DNA of 64,000 nucleotides from Ceratopteris richardii (Eukaryota; Streptophyta; Polypodiopsida; Polypodiales; Pteridaceae): contig CM035422.1 of NCBI GenBank assembly GCA_020310875.1, positions 50,501,607 through 50,565,606 on the forward strand. The letters are read 5' to 3'. Made by a program: the position numbers and the translations under genes. Shown here piece after piece: positions 33,186 to 42,780 of the stretch; within the stretch, counting starts at the first letter, position 1; each line of letters opens with the position of its first letter. The notes below the pieces were generated by a model that did not search any database, was not told where the DNA came from, and saw only the letters and a program-made list of their open reading frames with translations.

Positions 33186-33961
33186 AATCCCCCTAGGAGT
33201 GATGCAGTGAACAAGGAGCTGGCAGTCATATATAAGGAAGTGCCAAGCTATGTTGAATCAATCCACAAAAGGAAGTAAGCCCAAAGCTTTGCGAAAAGCT
33301 CCAAACTTCTCCCTAGGTAGAACATTCGTAAAATTCTACAATGTTCTCCTACATGGGCACATATGGCAAGCTGATCTCCCCAGTAGAGAACCTCTCCCTG
33401 ACATAATGATAATGCACCTCAATGTGCTTAGTGTGAGCATGGAACATAGGGTTCCTCGCAACTACCAATGCGCTCTGACTGTCAGTGAAGATGGTGGTGG
33501 AAGAAGAGTGACTAGCACCCAAATCAGCCATAAAGCATCTGAGTCACACACACTTAACAATGGCTGTGAAAACTGCCCTATACTCAGCCTCACAACTAGA
33601 AGTGGCCACAATAGGCTGCTTCTTGCTAAGCCAAGATATGCATGAGCTACCAAGCATGAAGCAAAAACCACTAGTGGATACATGAGTGTCATAGCAACCA
33701 GCCCAATCACTATATGAAAAAGCATGCATATATGGTAGTAGTGATCCCCCCTTGGGATAAAACAATCCAAGTAGTCGCATACCACTCAAGTAGGGAAAGA
33801 TGCGCTTAACCACTTGCCAATGTTTGATACTTGGGCAATGCATAAAGCTGATCATCTGTGAGACAACAAATTGAATATCTAGTCGAGTAATGCATAAGTA
33901 AATCAAGCATCCAATAGCTTATTGATAGAGAGCAACATTAAATGCATCTCCATCATCATGA
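33186..33961 (-). pseudogene. CoC RNase H (minus copy)
   Basis: Frames 33544-33906 and 33349-33531 encode HWQVVKRIFPYLSG, FSYSDWAGCYDTHVSTSG, WLSKKQPIVATSSCEAEYRA and NPMFHAHTKHIEVHYHYVRE, a copia RNase H. The first active-site motif reads YSDWAG, lacking one Asp of the usual DADWAG. The frame shifts near 33540 and the end near 33300 is decayed. Confidence 0.7.
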
Positions 33962-35165
33962 AGTCTCAATCGTAAACCTGTCTCCATAGGAGTGGCAATA
34001 GGCTTACAGTCTTCAAGGCCAAAATGCTACAATAATGTGTGAATATATTTTGTCTGACACAAATCCATTCCACCATCAACTTGCATAAATTGAATGCCCA
34101 AATAGTGATGCAAATGCCCCAAATCAGACATCTCAAATGAGGCATGCAAATCAGCCTTACAATCACCAATATGCATGTCATGAGGACTAGTGAGCAGCAT
34201 GTCATCAACATACACCATAATGATTAGAAGCACATCATTAGCATGCTTAACATATAAGGTGCTTTCAGTTGGACTGTTCTCAAAACCATGTGGAATGAGA
34301 TAGACATGTATCTTTTCATACCAAGCATGTGGTGCTTGCTTTAAACCATATAATGGCTTCTTTAACTTGCACACCTGGTTTTGATGCCCTTTCTACACAA
34401 AGCCATAGGGCTGAAAAACATACACTTCTTCATGCAATTCACCATTGCTATTTTAATGTCCAACTGATGTACATTCCAACCATGATAAGCTTCAAGTGCA
34501 TAGATGCTATGAACAATAGTCATTCGACAAGTAGGAGCAAAGGTTTCATCAAAATCAATGCCTCTTTTGTGTGCATAACCCTTTGCAACAAGCCTAGCCT
34601 TATACCTGTCAATTGTTCCATCAAGTTTACACTTGAGCTTGTATACCCAACTTAGTGTCGATGGCCTTCTTGCCAGGAGGCAATTCACATAAAGACGAGG
34701 TACCATTTTTCATGATAGCATCATATTCAGATTGCATTGCAGCCATCCACTGTTTAGAATTTTGTGCTTTATCAAACAAAATAGGTTCAATCTCATCACA
34801 GAGATTGGAGGCAGCCATAGCATATCAATCTGATGCAAACGAGGCACTATGAGAACCTGAACAAGTACAATATGACACAAGTGCATCTAGTTTGTTGTAA
34901 CGCAAAGTTTGCACCAGCCATTTTGGTAGAGTTTTTGCCTGCTCAATATCAACTCTCTCATCAACAAGTGCATCATGTAAATATGCATAAAAAATGCAAT
35001 GATTTGCATCATCACATGAAACGTGCAAAGGTTGAGAAGTTGCCTCATTAGGACCAGCACTAGACTATCCACTTGTACAAAGAGGCAACAAAGTATCATA
35101 GATGTCTTTGGAGCTAACATATGTCTCCTTAGTGTTGAAATGAAAGAAGCTACTCCTAGTCTACA
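33962..35165 (-). pseudogene. CoC reverse transcriptase (minus copy)
   Basis: 34818-34627 carries the RT lead-in (KQWMAAMQSEYDAIMKNGT). 34706-34362 carries WVYKLKCKLDGTIDRYKARL, GYAHKRGIDFDETFAPTCRM and a damaged LDIKIAMVN. 34374-34027 carries KKPLYGLKQAPHAWYEKIH, the catalytic MVYVDDMLLTS, and SFEMSDLGHLHHYLGIQF. YVDD is intact but frameshifts and stops separate the blocks. Upstream text to about 35165 is linker-like with no recognisable integrase. Confidence 0.7.
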
Positions 35166-35458
35166 ATTAATCACAAAATAAATTAACTATGGAGGAAGGA
35201 ACAAAAGATATGAAAACATGATGAATAGATTAAAATGTAAAGAACTTACAAATGATGCTCTATGAGCATGAAGACTCCATGAGGAGAGGAAGCGCACTCT
35301 TGGCAATGAGCTAGGGTGGAATGGCTTGTGGGGAGTGAAGGAGAGGCAGGCCTTGCTTATATGGAGTTTGGGAGAATTCCCTTGCATGTGGGATAAGTGA
35401 ACTTGCATGAGAATGAAAGTAGCTTTGGACAAAAGGGTGGAGCATGGAACTCTCAACA
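35166..35458 (-). repeat. Element G 3' LTR-like sequence
   Basis: On the minus strand this starts TGTTGAGAGTTCC right after a purine run (GGAGGGGGG) and has a TATA-like CATATAAG at 35356-35363, as in a U3 region. The far end is not defined and no second copy was found. Confidence 0.4.
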
Positions 35459-35501
35459 CCCCCCTCCATGTGATGACCCTTTTGTTTTTTTTTAATATGG
35501 G

Positions 35502-35713
35502 GGACTAGTGACATATGGGATCACTTAGTCCATTTGGTTTTTAGGATCTAAGGACATATGGGATCCTTAGACATAACTTGGACATATGGCATCCAAGTGT
35601 GGGGCATATGGCATCCCTAGGATCTTGGGACATATGGGATCCCAAGACATATACTTGGACATTTGGGAGCCAAGTGGTTTTTAATGGGATCTAGGGACAT
35701 ATGGCATCCCTAG
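35502..35713. repeat. Array of covarying hairpins, loop CATATGGSA
   Basis: Six 21- to 30-nt dyads at 35502-35531, 35548-35570, 35576-35598, 35624-35646, 35653-35675 and 35691-35713, plus a weak one at 35601-35617. The loop CATATGG(G/C)A is nearly constant while the arms differ between units yet stay complementary within each (CTAAGGA/TCCTTAG, ACTTGGA/TCCAAGT, CTTGGGA/TCCCAAG, CTAGGGA/TCCCTAG). Confidence 0.85.
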
Positions 35714-35933
35714 ACATGTACAAGAGTTTACATCATGGGGTAGATAGTGCTTATGGAACCATTTTCCACCTTTTGAGCATTTTTCTTTTCTTGGGTCTTT
35801 TGTTGTTGGTGTAGCCTTTGTCTTGTGAGCTTCTTGGCCTTGTAGTAGGCTTTGAGTGTGATTTGCTTGAGAATACATGTAGCTCTTTATGCCTCTTGGA
35901 GATACATAATTTTATGTGTGAGAGAGTAATCAT
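35681..35933 (-). pseudogene. Possible gag-like zinc-binding remnant of element G
   Basis: The minus-strand frame contains KCSKGGKWFHKHYLPHDVN followed by SC, a Cys/His pattern reminiscent of retrotransposon Gag zinc knuckles, after a basic stretch. It is short, overlaps the hairpin array at its end, and may be fortuitous. Confidence 0.25.
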
Positions 35934-36809
35934 AGCCTTAGAAAAATTTTCATGGCATTGGGAAGGTCCTACCTTGAGTACTGCTCAAGGTGGTGTCTAA
36001 TCCCTTTACAAATGGCATATGATGTGTTGGAGCCAATTCATGTGGGTACAAAAGAGGGTTACATGAATCACAATGTGGTTCAATGTGGTTCAATGTAGTG
36101 ACAATGATGGTAGAGAATGATTGTTGAGTGATGAGCATATGATATCCTTAGATGCCTTAGATGTTGGATTGGAGAGATAAGGTACAACCTCAAAAATTGA
36201 GCTTAACAACTAATAAAGTTTGCGTTGGGTTTGAAAACCAATGTGAGACTTTTGAATGTGTTCTGCACGTAATCTAATCTAGCCTGAAATCTGCAATGAG
36301 AAAGCTCTTGAGAAAAGAAACTCTGAAAGATTTGTGACACAAAATTCATAATCAATTGACATCATGGATGATGTCATACGAATCCATGTCTAACGCATCG
36401 CGGGTGGTTGGCTCTCTATTATCATCATTGCTGCATTCATTCCATATATCCTGTACAAGATTTGACACTTTCATTATTTGGTGAGGCCAACTCTTGGAAA
36501 GCGCAATCTGAAAAGCCTGGAGCACTAGAAATTTGCCGCCTTTTTCTCCTTGATTGATTCTCTGAAGCCTATCGAAAAATCAAAGGCAAATGGCCAAACC
36601 TCGCGGAGATACTAAGTCACTTCAAGCGGTAAATCCTTATATCTAAATCTGACAGAAGCACGTGATCTACATGGACTCTGCTAGGCGTTTGAGTACATTA
36701 GGTTCATTCTGACGGAGAAGGCAAATGAGGGACCTGCACTTTGGCTTCTCTCTTTGTGATCCATAAGGGCCAGAGCTTTATTTCCATACTTGGAAGCTCC
36801 AGTCAGAAG
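35934..36809. other. Unassigned interval
   Basis: Includes a small tandem repeat (CAATGTGGTT about three times at 36071-36097) and sequence resembling 5'-UTR and intron around 36480-36700: an ATG near 36594 reads MAKPRGDTKSLQA before GGTAAATCC, a possible donor. It could belong with the SAM-synthetase-like fragment just downstream, but I could not match it to a gene. Confidence 0.3.
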
Positions 36810-36899
36810 ATGTCAACTTTCCTATTCACCTCAGAGTTTGTGAATGACGGATATCCAGACAAGTTGTGTGATCAAGTATCTAATGTTGTGCTGCACATT
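36810..36899 (+). pseudogene. S-adenosylmethionine synthetase N-terminal fragment
   Basis: Thirty codons starting [20 protein letters not shown] then DQVSNVVL. This is the conserved N-terminus of plant S-adenosylmethionine synthetase, the enzyme making SAM from methionine and ATP. By eye about 22 of 30 positions agree with the usual sequence. The catalytic His of the GHPDK motif is replaced by Tyr (GYPDK) and the Ser of TSES is Phe, so it would not be active. After VVLHI the similarity ends at TTCTCTTCTT; the rest of the roughly 390-residue enzyme is absent. A short gene piece caught among transposons, or the decayed end of a host gene, are both possible. Confidence 0.75.
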
Positions 36900-37229
36900 G
36901 TTCTCTTCTTTTCTTTTCATTGTAGGTAGGGAACACTTCTCTCTCGTTTTCGCATGCATAGGCACTAATAGAATGCTCCAACTATTCTCTCTCTGAGGCA
37001 AACCAAACAGCCCCTCATTTTGGCGCAGCAGACATGGAGCACAATGAGAATGTAGAGAACAGTACCACACAAGGCAGAGTAGGAACAGGTTGAAGAATTA
37101 CTCTTATTTAGCTGCTGATCTACATGGAAGACACCAGCGGTCACTTTTGGCTAGCCTGTAGCTTCTCATGGGTCCAACAATTGATACTCCTCTGGAGCTT
37201 CTCTATTGCTGAGCAAAGCCATCGCTTCC
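36900..37229. other. Unassigned interval
   Basis: Contains MEHNENVENSTTQGRVGTG in an open stretch near 37033, perhaps the decayed start of ORF B. Nothing else recognised. Confidence 0.3.
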
Positions 37230-39117
37230 ATTTCCTATGTTCACGTGATGAGCACTATCACTCACTATAGACACCGCATTTTGCCAGATGTGTACCTGCA
37301 TGACTCAAGTGAGAGATGAATTTGCATCTCTTGAAATAACTACCGGATGCTGCAGTAGACAACAAATGATCTACAGTCGCAGCTCAACTCACTCACCATC
37401 GAGAATGCCTCACTAAATACCCGCTACCAAGAGCTCCGAGAGGCATATCATAAACTTGAACTAACAAGTGAAGAAAAGACAAAAGAAGCCATCACTGACA
37501 TAGACAACTTGTTACGGGCCCAAACAATTCGCAATGCGACACTTACCAGGAATATGGGCTTACTCAGATGACACTTGGCAGCAGCCAAAGAAGAGAACCA
37601 GCGTTTACAAGAACAGAATAGAGAAAATTAAGAAGTTTCTCTAGATCAGCCAGACCAACCATTAAGCCCCAATCGGTTCAAGGCTCTACCCTCAGAATCT
37701 ATGAAAATGTTGCTCGATGATCATGTCAGATTGTTAGATGAGTACGACCGCATGAACGAGGAATATCAGAAGCTGAAAGAAGATCATAAACTACTCCAGC
37801 TAAGAGCACCTGTACAACAAGGACTACCAGCTCCTGCGGACCCATCTCCTGAGCTCTTAGAGGAACTCAATGCATTATGGGCCTAGGTATCAACTCTTCA
37901 ATCACGGATAGCAGTATATGAAGCACCACCCAGACCAGACTCCCCACCAGAACTACCAGAAGAGGAAGAAACAGTGACTATTTTGGTGGAAGAAACTTTC
38001 GAAGAAGCATATGAACCCCAACCCATCCCACGCGGACGAGTCACGGCCGAAGGCCAGTCGACTTTCAAACTTCCAACTCCCGCATGGATGAAGACGATTG
38101 AAGAACTTGGAACAACCCACTCAGCAAGGGTAGAGGCGCAGTTACACGCCATGGCAATGATTGAAGAAAGAATTTTACAGCCTCCTTATTTCGCTCATTT
38201 GGCCCCACGCAGATACATATCTAGGCATGAGTTACAATACAAACCATACTTTATGTTAATGGCACAATATCAGTTGGCCATAGAAAAAGAAACAGGCAAA
38301 AAACCCTCTCACGCGACACAATTTGAGCCTGAAGATTTGCCACTGGATGCACAACGCGGAGAAATTTATCAACGAGATTGGCGCAAGGATTTATTACAAG
38401 CATACCTAGAGATGATGAGTACTTGGGTTAAGGCACCACTACACTTAAAGTACAACCCATGTTGGGGACCAGTGCCACGTTGCCGCTCCTGGAAGGCATT
38501 TGCGATTAAGGTACATAACAACAAGCAATGCCAGGATTGGTTGAATTACTCGTACTTCACCCCACCCACAGGACCACCAACAGTTGGATACATGATGGCA
38601 ACGATTCGTCACTTGCTCCCTCGCTTAAAACATATGGATGATGTAGCAGCGCACATGACTGTCAAGATATTTGACATGATGCAGATGATTTTCAAAGTCT
38701 TCCGTCGCGTTAAGGCACCACATGTAAACACCCCGGGTTTCGAGCATGGCAATCTTGACTTAGCTTATGACATGAGTACAACACCATCGCTTCGGGTGTG
38801 TTATGCCTAGCACTGTCGAATTAAATACTTACCGGCGTGCTATAAGCAGACCTTCAGAAGTGTTCATTGGCATGCCTACACACCTCTTGCAGTTATTTGC
38901 CTGTGAACAGATGGTATATTCCACACATTATCGACTCCCACCATCCGATGAACCACAACCCATTGATTGGGAGAAACTCGAGGCAGATCTGGCCCGAGGA
39001 ACTTGCATATCAGAACACACCCTTGCTCACGAACTACTCCAGAATTATATCCGACAGACCTTACAACAAGGTTTTGTCATGAACGACAGAAGCGAGAGGG
39101 AGTATGTAGCTCAGTGA
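37230..39117 (+). pseudogene. Gy1 accessory ORF B, copy 3
   Basis: The best-preserved plus-strand ORF B. 37380-37890 is a coiled coil (QELREAYHKLELTSEEKTKE; ESMKMLLDDHVRLLDEYDR) with stops near 37570, 37629 and 37885. 37974-38810 is open for 278 residues: TFEEAYEPQPIPRG, PAWMKTIEELGTTHSARVEA, KYNPCWGPVPRCRSWKAF, DWLNYSYFTPPTGPPTVGYM. The end (38803-39117, shifted frame) reads MPTHLLQLFACEQM and QPIDWEKLEADLARG. Every block has a counterpart in the minus-strand copy (46264-47304 and 39604-40659). The role is unknown; no enzyme motif or membrane segment is visible. ORF A and pol of this copy are absent. Confidence 0.6.
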
Positions 39118-39603
39118 TGAGTAGCACCTCCTTTAATGTCAATCCGGGAAGGCGTGAGGATGGTATGATGGCCTCGAGCAAGTGAAGGCACAAGTGCGTG
39201 AGTGAGGAGCACACTAACATGCACACACATACACACACACGCACACCAGGCAAGAGCAAAGAGAGGGACAATGAAGTTCAAATCTATTACAAGCTAACCT
39301 CAAAAATGAGCTCTCTAGCTCTATTTATAGTTTTTGACTAGTTTTTGGCCTTGTCTAGACCTAGTGTCCGGCCTAGTTAAAACTTAGGTTCTCTGGCCTA
39401 TTTGGAGGTTCAAACGGAGTCTAAAAAATGTGAAAACTGATAGGTAGGTTCTTCTAAAGCTCCTCAAGCTCAAGGACTCCTTGGCTTGCACAAAATGGAG
39501 CTACAAAAATATGAAATGGTATTTACAATGGTTTTTAGTGATGAAAATCACTATTTTTGTATGGATTTCTTCTAACAGTTTGACATACATTTCCTAGAGC
39601 TCC
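39118..39603. other. LTR-like interval between convergent Gy1 copies
   Basis: Lies between the ends of two oppositely oriented ORF B copies. It has an AC-rich microsatellite (39216-39245) and a minus-strand TATA-like CTATAAATAG at 39321-39330. It could be Gy1 3'-terminal or LTR sequence, but no repeat partner was found in the window. Confidence 0.35.
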
Positions 39604-40659
39604 CTACTTGCTTCTTCTTCTAGTGGGTCCAACTCTTGGATGTGCTTTAGCTTCATGAGAAAATAATGGCCTACTTGCCAGATCTTCGTTGACTATTCTG
39701 TCTGCTTGTGCCTTCTCTGCGCTCGGACTCCCTTCGTTGACTTCCTTGTCTTGTGAGTCCTTCAGTTCCTTGGTTGCCAACACCCCCCCCCCTCTCACGT
39801 CTATCGTCTCTGACAGAACCTTGTTGAGTGGGTCGTTGGATGTAGTACTCCACAACGTCTGTGGCGAAATGACGTTGTGCTATTCTCAACCCTTTGGCCA
39901 AATCAGTGAGTAGCGCATCCCAGTCTACTGGCCCTGGAACTTCTCGATGTGGCATACGTAGCTTTTCTGAATGTAGGGCTTGTTCCACCGCAGATAACTG
40001 TAATAGATGAGATGGTCTGGGAATGAATATCTTGGAATGATATTCCCAGAACCCTGTGATGAACATTTCTTCAAACGTTTGTTTGAAGCAGGCAGGTAGA
40101 TACTTTATACGAGCATGCCACACATATACGACATTATAATGGATGGTGTGGTGCTCATATCGTAGACAAGGTCCTGATTCCCTTCATTAAATCCAATAGC
40201 CGAAAGATGAGGTTCTTTGATATTCTTAAATGTCCTGAATGTAATCAGCATGAGCTCAAAAATTTTTAGGCACATCTGTGCCATTACATCTCGGACATTC
40301 TTGAACCTGACTGCCTAGTGTCGGATGGTTGAAATCATGTAGTTGACTGTGGGTTGGCCATGAGGAGGTGCTAGGTACACATAATTTAACCACTTTTCAC
40401 ATCCTTTAACCGTCAAAATTGTTTTGGTGTACTCTGGCCAAGACCTTCTTCGAAAGACAGGGCAGTAGGAGGGATTATACTTGATATATAGAGGCATGTT
40501 ATTCCACCTGCGTACCATCTTAGGGTAGGTTTCAAGCAGGCGGATCCTCCAAGTAGGTTGATGTATATTCCCCTGCTTGGCACTTGCTAGGATATCATCC
40601 GGTGCAAAATGTGTCGTCGAGGTTGGTTCTTTTGTTGTGCATTGCTTGATTTCAGCATT
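39604..40659 (-). pseudogene. Gy1 ORF B, C-terminal WLNY part
   Basis: Continues ORF B from 46275 after removal of CoB2. Blocks: APDDILASAKQGNIHQPTWR, LYIKYNPSYCPVFRRRSW, KWLNYVYLAPPHGQPTVNYM (40659-40315), then in another frame MWHARIKYLPACFKQTFEEM and PRPSHLLQLSAVEQAL (40123 on), ending in a Ser/Arg/Glu-rich tail. A run of ten C at 39783-39792 sits inside the tail and both frames across it are open, so a homopolymer indel is likely there. Stops around 40310 and 40130 break it. Homologous to 37974-39117 and 4266-5135. Confidence 0.6.
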
Positions 40660-40664
40660 GTAAT
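40660..40664 (+). repeat. CoB2 target-site duplication, left
   Basis: GTAAT; identical to 46270-46274. Joining the flanks at this duplication makes the ORF B remnant collinear with copy 3 without gap. Confidence 0.8.
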
Positions 40665-40695
40665 TGTTCGAGAATCTTTCTGCTCTGATACCACT

Positions 40696-41766
40696 TGTTG
40701 ATGTATGAAACACCACAAGAAATGAATTAATGTGACACTAGAACACCTCTATGGTCACCATTAACTCATTGCCACTCCAAACTTTGAGAAATGATAGCCT
40801 AAAGTGAGAACTTTGCTTCTACAGAAATTCCTAGTCATCGAAATGACATACCTTCAGTATTTTGCTAATTTCTCCTAGCTCAAGTATTCTTTCTCCATGA
40901 AACTTTATAGGCTAAAACTAGAAGAGTAGAGCTTTCCAACAAGCTATCATATGCATCAAACGGATCTCTAGAACTCAAGTTATGGCCTTCACAAGATGAC
41001 CCTGTATGACCTTCCAAAACTAGAAATTTTGCCTGTTTTAGTATTCTTGGGTGTCTAAAAATAAAAATTCGATGCCTAGCATCGAATTTCAGTCAAGGTC
41101 GACGCCGGGCATCGACTTTGAGCTTTTTTATGCCCTTTTTCTGCACCAGAAATACTCTCTTTTACACACACATGAAGAAGACCACTTGTATGCTAGAAGT
41201 CGATGCCGGGCATCCACTTTATGCTGAAACTCGATGCCAGGCATCGAGTTGCTCCACAAACTTCATGTTTTTAGAAGATTCAACAACAGATAACACACAG
41301 AGAATGAAAACAATGACTTATCAGCCAAGATTCGATGCGAGGCATCGAATTGCTTAGAAAACTTGAACTTTTGAATTCATCACACAGTAGGCAAGCATGG
41401 AGATGATGGAGAGAGACTCATACACAAAACTTTACTCAGTTCTTTCTCATATCTATGAAAACTCAGAAGTTTTACAGATGCTTTCTCACTCAGAGAAGCC
41501 CGACTATACTCAGTCGTATAAAATGAACTCTTTCTCCTACTTCTTCTTCTTCTTCTCTCTCTCTCTCTCTCTCCGCATCAGCTGATACAAACTAACTTAT
41601 ATAGATTTTTGTATTCTCGTGATTTTAACAAAACTTCTAGAACTAAAGTGAACTAACTTTACAAATATGATACACTTGTGAATTTGTCCCTTCACATAGG
41701 CATGGGGTTTTCTTCCTAAGATTTGACCTTCAAATATATGTCCAATTAGTGATTGTTTCTCCAACA
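40696..41766 (-). repeat. CoB2 3' LTR
   Basis: 1071 bp, plus-strand ends TGTTGATGTATG and TCTCCAACA, with the polypurine tract (GATTGAGGGGGAGC, minus) at 41767-41780. A TATA box (CTATATAAG, minus) lies at 41596-41604. Carries a five-fold palindrome array at 41067-41350 and a CT microsatellite near 41550-41574. Confidence 0.9.
41067..41350. repeat. Five palindromes TCGATGCC-N-GGCATCGA in CoB2 LTR
   Basis: Dyads at 41067-41087, 41098-41116, 41198-41218, 41228-41250 and 41330-41350. Spacings of start points are 31, 100, 30 and 102 bp, suggesting a duplicated unit of about 131 bp. Outer arm bases vary but mostly stay complementary. Confidence 0.85.
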
Positions 41767-41803
41767 GCTCCCCCTCAATCACTAATTGACATTCCCTGTT
41801 TCT

Positions 41804-42655
41804 TCATATCATCTTCTTTTCTTTTACTCCTGCCATGCTTTTGAATCTGCTGGTCTTCACACCATCCAAGCTCTTTGTCATTATGTCTGCTAACTGATCT
41901 TTAGTAGAAATGTACTCCACTTCAATCTCCTTCTCCATTACCTTTTCTATGAGAAAATGATAATGTATCTCTATGTGCTTTGTCCTTGCATGAAAAACTG
42001 GATTTGCTGCAAGATAAAGTGAACTCATATTATCTCCATGTATTGTAGGTGTACCTTGATCAATGCCTAAGCTCTTGAACAATGTCTGCATCCATATGAC
42101 TTCCTTAGCTGCTTCCACAAGTCCTTTGTACTCTGCTTCAGTTGATGATAATGCTACTGTATGTTGTTTCTTTGAACACCAACTTACAAGCTTATCACCA
42201 ATGTATATCATGTAACCATGAGTTGATCTTCTGTCATCTTGATTACCTGCCCAGTCTGAGTCACTGTAGGCTCTCAACTTCAAATCTGATGTAAAAGGAT
42301 AATATAATCCTTCCTTTATAGTTCCTTTGATATATCTGAGAACTCTTTGACCTGCAATCCAATGTAAGTCCTTTGGACAATGCATGAATTGTGACAAAAC
42401 TCCCACTGCATAACTAAGATCAGGTCTTGTTAGTGTAGCATAAATCAAACTACCCACAAGAGATTGATACTTCCTCATATCTTTGTAGTCTGCACCATCA
42501 TATTTACTAAGCTTGTGATTAACTTCAAGTGGAGTTGAAGCTTCTCTGCAATTTTCCATATCAAACTTCTTCAACAAGTTCAGAAGATACCTTTCTTGTG
42601 ACACATATATGCCATGATCTGTATAAGTAACTTCCATTCCAAGAAAGTATGACAA
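41804..42655 (-). pseudogene. CoB2 RT end and RNase H
   Basis: Open for 283 residues: SYFLGMEVTYTDHGIYVSQE, YQSLVGSLIYATLTRPDLSY, then RNase H with YSDSDWAGNQDDRRSTHG, TVALSSTEAEYKGLV, HGDNMSSLYLA and PVFHARTKHIEIHYHFLIEK. It is about 80 percent similar by eye to CoB1. The catalytic CIYVDDIIITST is readable just upstream (near 42740) but in a frame separated from gag-pol by the lesion near 42820. Confidence 0.85.
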
Positions 42656-42780
42656 CTTTCCTAGGTCACTGATCTTAAACTCTTTCTCAAGTAATCTCTT
42701 TACCTCCTTGATTCCTTCATCTGAAGTACTTGTGATTATAATGTCATCTACATAAATACAAATGTAGATTGTACCTTCCT

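Larger units (their letters stand above)
32955..35165 (-). mobile_element. CoC: Ty1/copia, 3' half
   Basis: A 3' LTR, polypurine tract and RNase H-RT remnants on the minus strand, with no gag, protease, integrase core or 5' LTR. It interrupts the Gy1 coiled-coil region. Its relative is the plus-strand fragment at 6765-12541. Confidence 0.75.

Noticed and set aside
35502..35713. CRISPR-like repeat-spacer array
   Set aside because: Units are short, irregularly spaced dyads in a plant retrotransposon context; no direct repeat of constant length and no cas genes.
36810..36899. Functional SAM synthetase gene
   Set aside because: Only about 30 codons remain, the GHPDK histidine is changed and no further exon is visible.
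39183..39250. AC-rich repeat as a regulatory element
   Set aside because: An ordinary dinucleotide microsatellite; nothing around it supports a specific function.
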